From Prosthecobacter algae (GTDB taxonomy: Bacteria; Verrucomicrobiota; Verrucomicrobiia; Verrucomicrobiales; Verrucomicrobiaceae), in contig NZ_BAABIA010000006.1 in assembly GCF_039542385.1 (NCBI RefSeq), positions 233,265 to 297,264 of the forward strand: a stretch of DNA of 64,000 nucleotides, written 5' to 3'. Position numbers and translations under genes: made by a program. This document shows, one piece after another, positions 46,192 through 54,186 of this stretch (position 1 is its first letter; every line of letters starts with the position of its first letter). The notes below the pieces were generated by a model, which saw nothing but the letters and a program-made list of their open reading frames with translations, ran no database searches and was not told the DNA's origin.

Positions 46192-47226
46192 ATGGAATAC
46201 AGACAACTCGGCGGCTCCGGCTTCAAAGTCCCCGCCCTTACCCTCGGCACAGGCACCTTCGGCGGCGGCACGGAATTCTTCAAGGAGTGGGGTGCCTCCG
46301 ATGTGGCCGAAGCCTCCCGCCTCATTGACATCAGCCTGGAAAACGGCCTAACCATGTTTGACACGGCGGACATCTACTCCGACGGCATGGCAGAAGAGAT
46401 CCTGGGGGCCGCCATCAAGGGACGACGAGACCAAGTGCTGATCTCCACCAAAGGTACCTTCCGCCTGGGCGAAGGGCCAAACAACGTCGGCTCCTCCCGC
46501 TGGCACCTAATCCGCTCCGTGGAAAACAGCCTGAAGCGCCTGGGCACCGACTACATCGACCTCTACCAGCTCCACGGCTTTGATGCCATGACTCCGGTGG
46601 AAGAGGTGATGAACACGCTGGATGATCTGGTGCGCGCGGGCAAGATCCGCTACATCGGGGCCTCCAATTTCTCCGGCTGGCAGCTCATGAAGGCGCAGGC
46701 TTATGCGGAGAAGTTCAACCTTTCCCGCCATGTGGCAAACCAGACCTACTACTCGCTGATCGGCCGCGATTACGAGTGGGAGTTGATGCCCCTGGGCCTG
46801 GACCAGAAGATCGGCGCCGTTGTCTGGAGTCCCCTAGGCTGGGGACGCCTGACAGGCAAGATCCGCCGCAACCAGCCACGGCCTGAGACGAGCCGCCTGA
46901 ACCACACGCTGAGCAACCAGTATGGTCCGCAGGTGGATGATGAGTACCTTTACAAAGTGGTGGATGCACTGGACGAAGTGGCCGAGGAAACCGGCAAGTC
47001 AGTGCCCCAGGTGGCGCTGAACTGGCTGCTGCAGCGCCCCACCGTCTCCACCGTCATCATCGGTGCCCGCAATGAGGAACAACTGCGCCAGAACCTGGGT
47101 GCCGTCGGTTGGAACCTCACCACCGAGCAGGTGGCGAAACTGGACGCCGCCAGCGACAAACCCAAGACCTACCCCTACTGGCACCAGGTCGGCTTTGAAG
47201 AGCGGAACCCGTTTCCCGTGAAGTGA
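46192..47226 (+). CDS. Aldo/keto reductase
   Basis: A 344-residue NADPH-dependent TIM barrel. The catalytic tetrad is visible as Asp and Tyr in MFDTADIYSDGMAEEILG, Lys in LISTKGTF and His in DLYQLHGFD. The start MEYRQLGGSGFKVPALTLG is the usual one. It is the last gene of the OYE-LLM-AKR operon and is closed by a terminator. Together these reductases would detoxify reactive carbonyls and electrophiles, which is an inference from the family mix and from the divergent ArsR-efflux pair. Confidence 0.92.
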   Translation: MEYRQLGGSGFKVPALTLGTGTFGGGTEFFKEWGASDVAEASRLIDISLENGLTMFDTADIYSDGMAEEILGAAIKGRRDQVLISTKGTFRLGEGPNNVGSSRWHLIRSVENSLKRLGTDYIDLYQLHGFDAMTPVEEVMNTLDDLVRAGKIRYIGASNFSGWQLMKAQAYAEKFNLSRHVANQTYYSLIGRDYEWELMPLGLDQKIGAVVWSPLGWGRLTGKIRRNQPRPETSRLNHTLSNQYGPQVDDEYLYKVVDALDEVAEETGKSVPQVALNWLLQRPTVSTVIIGARNEEQLRQNLGAVGWNLTTEQVAKLDAASDKPKTYPYWHQVGFEERNPFPVK

Positions 47227-47250
47227 GTCAGGAGCTTTGGCTCCTCCCCA

Positions 47251-47278
47251 GCCACGCCTGAAAGGGCGTGGCTTTTTT
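47251..47278 (+). terminator. Intrinsic terminator of the oxidoreductase operon
   Basis: An 8-bp perfect stem GCCACGCC / GGCGTGGC with a 6-base loop and six T residues, 24 bases after the stop. Confidence 0.9.
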
Positions 47279-47324
47279 ATAGCGAATCTCAAAATAGATT
47301 TCGGGAAATCCCAGCGCCTGATTC

Positions 47325-47408
47325 GCTCTGCTGGTGTCTAGCCTTTAGGCGAGGCTTGGGTAGCTTCGATGTTTCCAGAGTCGCCTAAAGGCTAGACACC
47401 AGCAGAGC
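47325..47408. repeat. Perfect 28-bp inverted repeat with a 28-base spacer
   Basis: The arms at 47325-47352 and 47381-47408 are exact reverse complements (arm ends GCTCTGCTGG and CCTTTAGGCGA). No T-run follows and no reading frame lies between them. It sits between two convergent terminators. It could be a MITE, a mobile-element remnant or a structured RNA. Confidence 0.9.
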
Positions 47409-47458
47409 TTGCGGAGCATGGCTGCCCATCGAGGGGTGCACTGCGCCACTTGTGCCCC

Positions 47459-47493
47459 ACCAAAACAAAACAGCCGGAGCGTGAGCTCCGGCT
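47459..47493 (-). terminator. Intrinsic terminator of rpmI-rplT
   Basis: On the minus strand a 9-bp stem AGCCGGAGC / GCTCCGGCT is followed by TGTTTTGTTTTGG, 30 bases after the rplT stop. Confidence 0.85.
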
Positions 47494-47522
47494 GCGTTGG
47501 TTAAAGAATCGTGGATTGAGAA

Positions 47523-47909
47523 TTAAGCGGCAGCTTTGACCTGCTCGTTCTTCTTCTCGATCGCTGCTTTCGCCTGGTTGGCGAGGGCGACAAAGGCGGC
47601 CTCATCCTTGATGGCGATGTCGGACAGCACTTTGCGGTCGATTTCGATTCCGGCAAACTTCAGACCTTCCATGAGACGGCTGTAGGTGATGCCAACGTTA
47701 CGCGCAGCGGCGTTGATACGCTGGATCCACAGGTTGCGGAAGGTACGCTTACGCACCTTACGGTCACGGTAGGAATACGTCATGGCCTTGCGGACAGCGT
47801 CCTTGGCATAACGGAAGTGGGTGGAACGGAAACCGCGGAAGCCTTTGGCTTTCGCGAGTGTGCGCTTGCGGCGTTTGCGGCTAGCGGGGGCGTTTGTGGC
47901 TCTTGGCAT
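47523..47909 (-). CDS. rplT: 50S ribosomal protein L20
   Basis: A 128-residue basic protein of standard L20 form: [23 protein letters not shown], then [28 protein letters not shown], the RNA-binding globular part. It binds 23S rRNA early in 50S assembly and in some bacteria represses its own operon. The rpmI gene is 118 bases upstream, an unusually long spacer. Confidence 0.97.
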   Translation of the reverse strand: MPRATNAPASRKRRKRTLAKAKGFRGFRSTHFRYAKDAVRKAMTYSYRDRKVRKRTFRNLWIQRINAAARNVGITYSRLMEGLKFAGIEIDRKVLSDIAIKDEAAFVALANQAKAAIEKKNEQVKAAA

Positions 47910-48027
47910 TTTCTATTTCTCTGAACAGGCTGTTGTTATGGATTCGATGACCGGCCTCACCTGATCTGAGGCTTTCACACGCGTGAAACCAGACCGGAGC
48001 ATCGTGGTCCCGCTAGGGGACCGTGGA
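47910..48027 (-). promoter_or_regulatory. Structured rpmI-rplT spacer, possible L20 control element
   Basis: Several hairpins can form: GGTCCC / GGGACC around 48006-48022, TTTCAC / GTGAAA around 47973-47988, and a CCTCA / TGAGG pair near 47955-47970. L20 autoregulates through leader or intergenic RNA in several phyla, so a control role is plausible, but no known leader motif is recognised. Confidence 0.4.
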
Positions 48028-48246
48028 TTAACCGCGATGTGAGAATGGCATATTTGCCAGCACACCTGCTTTATCCACTTCTGCCACGAGGGCGACTTTA
48101 CCGAGGTTGCGCTTACGTTTGCGGCTCTTGTTCTGCAAGATGTGGCGCTTGCCTTGTTTACGGCGGAGCACCTTACCTGTTGCAGTTACTTTGAACCGTT
48201 TAGAGTAAGCTTTTCTCGTTTTTGCTATACCAGCGTTTTTGGACAT
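48028..48246 (-). CDS. rpmI: 50S ribosomal protein L35
   Basis: A 72-residue basic protein with the L35 pattern AKTRKAYSKRFKVTATGKVLRRKQGKRHIL and a KSRKRKRNL stretch. It is the first gene of the rpmI-rplT pair. The usual infC partner is not upstream; the next gene is the GHMP kinase on the opposite strand. Confidence 0.96.
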   Translation of the reverse strand: MSKNAGIAKTRKAYSKRFKVTATGKVLRRKQGKRHILQNKSRKRKRNLGKVALVAEVDKAGVLANMPFSHRG

Positions 48247-48518
48247 AGGGGCCGCGAAGGTGGCGGCAAATGCACAAACGGCAAGGTTTTTTTAGCCGAG
48301 ATGTGAATAAGGGCGCAGATTTAGGCGATTTCCAGGAACATTCCGGCTTCGCCGCCCTCAAAACCCCACCCCATTGGCAAAAGGGCCCCCCAAAGGACCG
48401 GGCTGCCAGAAAGTGCTTTGGACCAAAATACCGGGTCGTTTACGGAAAGAATGCCATTCAGGTTGCCAGTTTCGCTGCCGCCTCTTAGCTTTCAGACCTT
48501 CTTTTTTCTCCCGACCTC

Positions 48519-49523
48519 ATGCTCATCACCACGAAAGCCTATGCCCGCGCCGGTTTGGTGGGCAACCCTTCGGACGGCTACTTTGGCAAGACCATCTCCT
48601 TCATCATCCGCAATTTTGCGGCGGAGATCACCTTGTTCGAGACGCCGGAGCTGACCATCGAGCCGAACCAGCGGGACCATTCCGTGTTTGGCAGCATCGA
48701 GGAACTGGCCCGCGATGTGCGCCAAAACGGCTACTACGGTGGTATCCGCCTGCTGAAGGCGAGCGTGAAGCGTTTTTTTGACTACTGCACCAAGCAGGGC
48801 CTGCCGCTGCATGGGCGGAACTTTACCCTGCGCTACCACAGCAACGTGCCACCGCAGGTGGGCATGGCGGGCAGCAGCGCCATCATCACGGCCTGCTGGC
48901 GGGCACTGATGGCCTTTTATAATGTGGAGATCCCGAAGCACGTGCTGCCCAGCCTAGTCCTGAGCGTGGAAAATGATGAGCTGTGCATCCCGGCGGGCCT
49001 GCAGGACCGCGTGATCCAGGCCTATGAGGGCGTGGTGTACATGGACTTCAACCGGGCCTCCATCGAAAAACTTGGCTACGGCATCTATGAAGAGATCGAT
49101 CCCGCCCTGCTACCACCCGTGTATGTGGCCTACACGGCCAAGCTGAGCGAGGGCACGGAGGTCTTTCACAATGACATCCGCGGCCGCTGGAACCGGGGCG
49201 AGCGGGAAATCGTGAGCGCTATGTACCAGTGGGCCAATCTCGCCCAGCGGGTGCGCGACATGCTGCTGGCAAAACGCGGCCATGAGATCGGCCCACTGCT
49301 GAATGAGAACTTCGACCTGCGCCGCCGCCTGTACAAACTGGGCCAGGGCAATCTGGACATGGTGGAGGCCGCCCGCGACTGCGGCGCCAGTGCCAAGTTC
49401 ACCGGCAGTGGCGGAGCCATCGTGGGCACCTACGAGGACGAGGCCATGTTTCAGCGCCTGCAAGCAGCCCTCGAGCCCATGAATGTGGCCGTGATCAAGC
49501 CGCAGATTGTGGCCACGGCCTAA
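48519..49523 (+). CDS. GHMP-family sugar kinase (glucuronokinase-like)
   Basis: A 334-residue GHMP kinase. Motif 1 is the N-terminal ARAGLVGNPSDGYFGKTIS, motif 2 is the phosphate-binding loop PPQVGMAGSSAIITA, and motif 3 is KFTGSGGAIVGTYE. The NPSDGYFGKT pattern matches plant glucuronokinase-like proteins, which phosphorylate glucuronate at C1. No UDP-sugar pyrophosphorylase or uronate gene is adjacent. The start fits the family N-terminus. It is divergent from rpmI and ends 10 bases from the convergent SUKH-like gene. Confidence 0.85.
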   Translation: MLITTKAYARAGLVGNPSDGYFGKTISFIIRNFAAEITLFETPELTIEPNQRDHSVFGSIEELARDVRQNGYYGGIRLLKASVKRFFDYCTKQGLPLHGRNFTLRYHSNVPPQVGMAGSSAIITACWRALMAFYNVEIPKHVLPSLVLSVENDELCIPAGLQDRVIQAYEGVVYMDFNRASIEKLGYGIYEEIDPALLPPVYVAYTAKLSEGTEVFHNDIRGRWNRGEREIVSAMYQWANLAQRVRDMLLAKRGHEIGPLLNENFDLRRRLYKLGQGNLDMVEAARDCGASAKFTGSGGAIVGTYEDEAMFQRLQAALEPMNVAVIKPQIVATA

Positions 49524-49533
49524 GCCGCAAAGC

Positions 49534-50445
49534 TCATGACTCCTCCCGGGGCCAGGCCAAAAATTCCGACAGGTGTGGGCTGATCTGAACCAGCGACGGC
49601 GAACCGGCATCCCCGAGGCATTCGAAGACCGCAGGATCTTCCGCCCCCAGTTGGAACCAAAACTCCGTTTCATCGCCCTCGGCAAAGCACACCCACTCGC
49701 CCGTCTGCGCCGGATGCTTCCGCAGGGCACTGGCTCCTGCCGGCATCAGCCGGGTGAACTCATGCACCGTCTCATCGTCCTCCAATCCCCGGGGATACAG
49801 CGTCCAAGAACGGTCCATCCAGATGGAACCAGGGCGGAACAGGTTGCGATAATCCTCAGGCACTTTTTTGCCGGTCTGCTGCTCGATGACATCAAAATCC
49901 GGCTGCGCCAGTTGCTCGGCCCGCAGATTTTCCAGGGCCTGCTCCTCCGCTTCGGTGGGGGTGGAAAGACGCCTGAAAGGCAGCCACAAAAGAATGACTG
50001 CCAGGACCAAAAAGCCCAGACCAAAGCCCCACATTCCCGCGGATTCCATCCATGAAGGTGCATTGCTGCCCCCAGAAGCTTTCAGGGTCGCGGCACTCAT
50101 GAAAGCCCCCACGAAACCCGAGACCAGGGCCAGCAACCAGCAGCCCAGCCAAATGAGGGTGCGAAAGAACCACGAGCCTGCTGTCCGTTCGTTTTTCCAG
50201 TCCAGGTAGTGCTTGAGCTCGATCCCCTGCAAAAACCCAAGGCTGGGCACCACAAAAATAAGTAGCACCCAGGCCAGCATCGTCAGCCATTTCCAGGCTC
50301 CCTCTTCGACACCTGGCTGCCTGGAAAACCCGAAGATCCAGACCAGGGATAAAATCCAAAGCCCCAAGGTAATCAGGCAACCCCGCTTGTGGCGGTAGGT
50401 CTCCTGCCGTTCATAGTCGGAGATGGGTGGCGGCATAGAGGGCAT
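49534..50445 (-). CDS. Membrane protein with a C-terminal SMI1/KNR4 (SUKH)-like domain
   Basis: About 303 residues. Four hydrophobic segments fill residues about 20-170 (GCLITLGLWILSLVWIFGF, TMLAWVLLIFVVPSLGFL, FFRTLIWLGCWLLALVSG, WGFGLGFLVLAVILLWLPF). The last 115 residues look like a SUKH domain: FDVIEQQTGKKVPEDYRNLF, WVCFAEGDETEFWFQLG and VFECLGDAGSPSLVQISPHLSEFLAW. SUKH proteins include immunity proteins of toxin systems and regulators, but no toxin gene is next to it. A GTG at 50502 overlaps the upstream stop; I prefer the ATG at 50445, with GGAG upstream. Confidence 0.65.
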   Translation of the reverse strand: MPSMPPPISDYERQETYRHKRGCLITLGLWILSLVWIFGFSRQPGVEEGAWKWLTMLAWVLLIFVVPSLGFLQGIELKHYLDWKNERTAGSWFFRTLIWLGCWLLALVSGFVGAFMSAATLKASGGSNAPSWMESAGMWGFGLGFLVLAVILLWLPFRRLSTPTEAEEQALENLRAEQLAQPDFDVIEQQTGKKVPEDYRNLFRPGSIWMDRSWTLYPRGLEDDETVHEFTRLMPAGASALRKHPAQTGEWVCFAEGDETEFWFQLGAEDPAVFECLGDAGSPSLVQISPHLSEFLAWPREES

Positions 50446-50498
50446 ACTGTGGGCGACTCCGCGCTTTATCAATTCGGTCAGCGCCTTGCAGAGATGGC

Positions 50499-51794
50499 TC
50501 ACTGCCCCGGCACGAAGAACTCCCGCCGCAGTTTGCTAAAGACGATTTCCGAGGTGCCAAACTTCGGCAAGAGACGACGCCGCCCTGTGGAGTAGGTGAC
50601 ATAGACTTCATCCCGGTAAAGGCAGAGGAAGGGGGTGTTGACGGCATTGTAATCCACGATGGAAAAGGCGCGGGTGTAGCGGCTGTAGCTGGGATCAATG
50701 AGCACCACATCGCACTTGTTCCGGGACATCTGCGTGCCGCCCATGCTCACGCTGGGGGCGGTGAACATCGCCACGGTGCCGATGGGCTTGCCATAATCCA
50801 CGATGGTAGGACGGCCGATGCCATAGGTCCATTTTTTCACCGGGGCATCGAAGCTGTAGAGATCGGACTTTTTGGCTTTGCAGAGGACGTAGCCACCCTC
50901 CACAACATTGGTGCGGAGGTGCAGATACACATGCTTGCTATCCTGCGTCATGGCAGGCTCGGCCAGGATTTTGACCTCCGTGGTCAGCAGGCGCGGGTCC
51001 GGTGCGCCCAGGAGTTCCCACGTGGCCCCGCCATCGGCGCTGCGCATGAGCACGTTGGTGAGCAGGCGGGTGACTCCCTCGGTGGAGTTTTTGATCTGGA
51101 TGGTGCTGTAGAGCTGGCCGTCGAACTCGAGAAAATCCCCGGCAGTGCTGATGCCCTTGGCGAACTGGGCTCCGAAGCCTGGACCGTGGAGGAAATCGAG
51201 ATGCTTTTGGATCGCGGGCACGGCCAGGTCCATCATCTGCGCGGGGTCTTTGGCGATGGTGCAGCGCAGGGCGTGCAGGCCGGAGAGCTTGCCCGTGGCG
51301 ATGTCGTAATCTTTGTAGAAGGCGCGATAGGCGGGCACCTTGTCCTCCGCCAACCGCGCCGTGAAAAAGATGCGCAGCGTCTTGTCATCCCTCGCATGCA
51401 GCATCGGTGCAGAGACAAAGGTGCCGCCGAGGGTGATGCCATTGGAGGCTTCCTCCGCAGCGGCGATATCCACCCAGCGGGCGGTGGCAGTGGGATTCAG
51501 GATGTTAAAGACGGCCATGCGCGCCACCTGCCCGGCCTTGTTTTCATCCGGGGTCTTTTCATTGCACTGGTAAACCGCGTAACCGATGCCCTGCACGATG
51601 CGCAGGGAGGACTGGTGTGCGTACTGCTCCACCGTGAACTGGCTGATGAGGGCGGCCTGGTCCACAAAGGAACGAGAAGACACCTCCCCGTCCGGGAACT
51701 TTCGTGCGGCACGTCCGGCCTCCTGGGCATGACCAGGGAGGATGCAGCCCAGTAACAGGGCGACAGTGAAGAGACACACGAATCGGACTAACAT
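50499..51794 (-). CDS. Exported sialidase-like (BNR/Asp-box) protein
   Basis: A 431-residue protein with signal peptide MLVRFVCLFTVALLLGCILPGHA. One clear Asp-box, RSADGGATWELLG, and repeating beta-strand segments indicate a six-bladed sialidase or neuraminidase-type propeller. Typical catalytic residues of exo-sialidases cannot be confirmed by eye. It is the terminal gene of a minus-strand run with a cupin, an RraA-family enzyme and the unknown exported protein at 53079, all near a GntR/LacI regulator, which suggests sugar or sugar-acid use. Confidence 0.7.
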   Translation of the reverse strand: MLVRFVCLFTVALLLGCILPGHAQEAGRAARKFPDGEVSSRSFVDQAALISQFTVEQYAHQSSLRIVQGIGYAVYQCNEKTPDENKAGQVARMAVFNILNPTATARWVDIAAAEEASNGITLGGTFVSAPMLHARDDKTLRIFFTARLAEDKVPAYRAFYKDYDIATGKLSGLHALRCTIAKDPAQMMDLAVPAIQKHLDFLHGPGFGAQFAKGISTAGDFLEFDGQLYSTIQIKNSTEGVTRLLTNVLMRSADGGATWELLGAPDPRLLTTEVKILAEPAMTQDSKHVYLHLRTNVVEGGYVLCKAKKSDLYSFDAPVKKWTYGIGRPTIVDYGKPIGTVAMFTAPSVSMGGTQMSRNKCDVVLIDPSYSRYTRAFSIVDYNAVNTPFLCLYRDEVYVTYSTGRRRLLPKFGTSEIVFSKLRREFFVPGQ

Positions 51795-51824
51795 AAAGTA
51801 TGTTTAATGAGAAAATCCCACGAC

Positions 51825-52154
51825 TCAGGCCACAGTCAGCGGACCGTCGAACATCGTCAGACTGATGACTTCCGTCTTCGCGATGTGTGGCCCATGTGGC
51901 TGGCCTTTGGGGGCATGAAACAGAGTCCCCGCTGTGTAAGTGACGCCATCCTCCTCCCACTCACCGGAAAGCACCCAGGCCCATTCATTGGCAGCGGGGT
52001 GGGTGTGGGCCGGGATGGTCATGCCCGCGTGGAATTTGCGCAGCACCACCACTCCGCCCGTCGCTTCGTTTTTATGCAGGATCTTCAGCTCCACCCCTGC
52101 ATAGGGGCCGGGCTGCCAGGGCTTGTCTTCCGCGAGGGCGATGTATTGGAACAT
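51825..52154 (-). CDS. Cupin-domain protein
   Basis: A 109-residue small cupin. The first metal motif is HAGMTIPAHTHPAANEWAWVLSGEW with His, His and Glu ligands; the second half has GTLFHAPKGQPHGP. Single-domain cupins of this size include ChrR-like sensors, isomerases and dioxygenases. A TTG at 52181 would add nine residues, and the ATG at 52154 is preferred. It is 30 bases upstream of the sialidase-like gene and probably in its operon. Confidence 0.85.
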   Translation of the reverse strand: MFQYIALAEDKPWQPGPYAGVELKILHKNEATGGVVVLRKFHAGMTIPAHTHPAANEWAWVLSGEWEEDGVTYTAGTLFHAPKGQPHGPHIAKTEVISLTMFDGPLTVA

Positions 52155-52174
52155 GGAGGGTAAGGGTGGGGGAA

Positions 52175-52230
52175 TGGTCAAGGTGAGTCAAGGACGGTCA
52201 ACCACCGCTCAACCACCGCTCAACCTCTTA
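52175..52230. repeat. GTCAA/CTCAA-type repeat between the cupin and RraA-like genes
   Basis: GGTCAAGG, AGTCAAGG, CGGTCAACC and two identical ACCGCTCAACC units follow each other. The word style matches the arrays at 24308-24371 and 40726-40840. Confidence 0.6.
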
Positions 52231-52231
52231 C

Positions 52232-52978
52232 TCACCATTCCCCTTCCCGCTGGAATTTGCGGCGGACGTTTTCACCGAACTGTTGGCCTGCAGCGCTGAG
52301 GTTGTCGATCACCTGCTCCAGCGGCAGGCCCACGCTGCCGCGCGCGGCGGGGATGACGGTCTCGCATTCATTGGCATCCATGAAACGGGAGGCGTCGAGC
52401 AGGCGGTCCTCATCGCCGAAAGGAATGGCGAGAAAGCCGTGCTTGTCGGCATGGATGAGCTGGCCGGGCTGGATCTTGCGGCCAAAGACCTCCACCTCGC
52501 AGCCCCAGCGGATGGGATGCACGTGGGCATGGCCCACACAAAAGCGCCGTGCCAGGGCCTTGAAGCCCGCATTGGTCATCTCATCCACATCGCGGATGGC
52601 CCCATCCACAATGCTGCCCACGCAGCCCAGGGCGCGGTGGGCGTTGCTGTTCACCTCGCCCCAAAAGGAGCCAATGACGCGCGGTTTGTCCAGGTCCTGC
52701 ACCACCACGATCTTGGGCCCGGGCACGCTGGCCACATAGCGACGATATTCGGCCCAGGCATTGGGATTCGACTCGCGGTGGCTTTTGTCTGAAGGCTGGA
52801 TCACGACGGTGACGGCGTAACCCACCATCGGCCCCATCTGCGGCATGAAGTCGCGGGTTTCTTCGAGATTGAAGGCATCGGCGGCGACATCAGCCTGGGT
52901 GATGTGCTCCCAGCCATTGTAGATCGTGGGGGTGTTCCAGCGTTTCAGTTGCAGGATGTCGGCGTGGGAGATGGGCAT
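52232..52978 (-). CDS. RraA-family protein (aldolase/decarboxylase-like)
   Basis: A 248-residue RraA-like protein. The active-site style motif is GCVGSIVDGAIRDVDEM with the Arg-Asp pair that binds metal and substrate in HMG/CHA aldolases and oxaloacetate decarboxylases, followed by ADKHGFLAIPF. RraA itself inhibits RNase E and is shorter, about 160 residues. This longer form with an N-terminal extension is more often an enzyme or of unknown role. A 17-base palindrome lies 62 bases upstream of the start and recurs at the regulator gene, so it is probably controlled by that regulator. Confidence 0.85.
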   Translation of the reverse strand: MPISHADILQLKRWNTPTIYNGWEHITQADVAADAFNLEETRDFMPQMGPMVGYAVTVVIQPSDKSHRESNPNAWAEYRRYVASVPGPKIVVVQDLDKPRVIGSFWGEVNSNAHRALGCVGSIVDGAIRDVDEMTNAGFKALARRFCVGHAHVHPIRWGCEVEVFGRKIQPGQLIHADKHGFLAIPFGDEDRLLDASRFMDANECETVIPAARGSVGLPLEQVIDNLSAAGQQFGENVRRKFQREGEW

Positions 52979-53040
52979 GGGAATGAGGTGGGTGTTAGAG
53001 GCAGTGCGCAGTTAACGCTTGCGACAGCCGAGCTGTCACT

Positions 53041-53057
53041 GGTCACATTTGCTGACC
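53041..53057. promoter_or_regulatory. Operator candidate upstream of the RraA-family gene
   Basis: GGTCACATTTGCTGACC is a perfect palindrome with arms GGTCA / TGACC. An almost identical word (one base different) lies at 54167-54183, and the similarity extends on both sides (CACTGGT before, GC after). It fits a dimeric GntR/LacI-type repressor site. Confidence 0.7.
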
Positions 53058-53078
53058 GCTTTCAGTTCTGCACTTTTT

Positions 53079-54032
53079 TCAGCCCCGTGGATTGAAGGCC
53101 GGGAGAGGCACATCCTGAAACTCGAAGATGACCTGCTCGCTCTCATACTTCCGGGGCAGCTTCAGGCTGAGGGTGACGGGATAGCGAATGTCCTTTGCGG
53201 GAGAAAAGATGGAGGATGGGGTTTGGCCAGCTTCACCTTTGGGCGGGAAGACCAGCAGCGGCCCAGGCGAAACGGCGTATCGGCCACTGCTGCCCCCACC
53301 GGTATAGGTGCCCATAGACAGCCCGAGTCTCTGGCCGGCCGCATCGCTGATCTGCACGGCCTGCATGGCATAACGGTGCGTGAGAAATTGCAAGGGCATG
53401 CGCTGACGGTAGGCCTCGTGCTCCTTGGCGTGATCCGAAAAGGCTGCGGCGGCTAACAAGAGATGCTGCGGCTGCACCTCACTGACCACGATTTCAAACG
53501 GACCGCAGTGAAGCGGTGTTTCGTCAGCTTTCTGAATGTTCTTAAATTCCAACGGCTCCCATTCCGTAACCTTCACCACCGTGACTGCCAGCGTCAGCTT
53601 GCGCAGTTGCCGCTGTTCCTTCCCCACTTCGAGGGTGTGGATCGTCACCGTAAGGGCCGATGAATCCGTCCATTTTGAGCCCTTTTGGCCCGCCACATCT
53701 TCGCCCGACAAAAGCACCGCTTCCTGCAGATCCACCTTCTCCAGAAACACATCGGCGGGTACCTGAGATGAAAAATCGGCCTCCGCAGGCATGCGGGATT
53801 CCAGGCGAAAGGTGGCCGTGATCGCGGCTACTTTCTCATCCCAGGGGGAGGGCCCTTGCTCCGCATTGGCCAGGGACAGCCGATACCGACCATCTGCTGA
53901 CACGGCAGTTGGGACGACTGGCCTGGGAGCCCCCGTCACCTCCGCAGCCAGTCCCGCAAACACCGGCCCCAGGCACGCCGCGACTAGGAAGCACCACCTG
54001 AAGCTGACGGGGCAGAAAGGACGCTTGGGCAT
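53079..54032 (-). CDS. Exported protein of unknown function
   Basis: A 317-residue protein. The signal peptide MPKRPFCPVSFRWCFLVAACLGPVFA supports the start at 54032; the frame runs on upstream to 54731, but that part is antisense to the regulator gene. The mature protein is beta-rich with no motif I know (TFRLESRMPAEADFSSQVPAD, YAMQAVQISDAAGQRLGLSMG). It ends QVIFEFQDVPLPAFNPRG. It is divergent from the GntR/LacI regulator and shares its operator region. Confidence 0.7.
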   Translation of the reverse strand: MPKRPFCPVSFRWCFLVAACLGPVFAGLAAEVTGAPRPVVPTAVSADGRYRLSLANAEQGPSPWDEKVAAITATFRLESRMPAEADFSSQVPADVFLEKVDLQEAVLLSGEDVAGQKGSKWTDSSALTVTIHTLEVGKEQRQLRKLTLAVTVVKVTEWEPLEFKNIQKADETPLHCGPFEIVVSEVQPQHLLLAAAAFSDHAKEHEAYRQRMPLQFLTHRYAMQAVQISDAAGQRLGLSMGTYTGGGSSGRYAVSPGPLLVFPPKGEAGQTPSSIFSPAKDIRYPVTLSLKLPRKYESEQVIFEFQDVPLPAFNPRG

Positions 54033-54166
54033 CCTGTAGGGTCTAGCAGATATCGGTGGGAGGCTGAAGCAAAATCGCCACCTCGCCTTTCCAAGATCAA
54101 ACCAATGCCGGGCAGGAAAACTGCTCAGCGGGCAAGGATAGGGCTTGCAGGCCAGCGGCACCCACT

Positions 54167-54183
54167 GGTTACATTTGCTGACC
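54167..54183. promoter_or_regulatory. Operator candidate at the regulator's own start
   Basis: GGTTACATTTGCTGACC matches the site at 53041-53057 at 16 of 17 bases. It ends 3 bases before the ATG of the regulator, where binding would block its expression, and it also lies in the divergent spacer to the gene at 53079-54032. Confidence 0.7.
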
Positions 54184-54186
54184 GCC

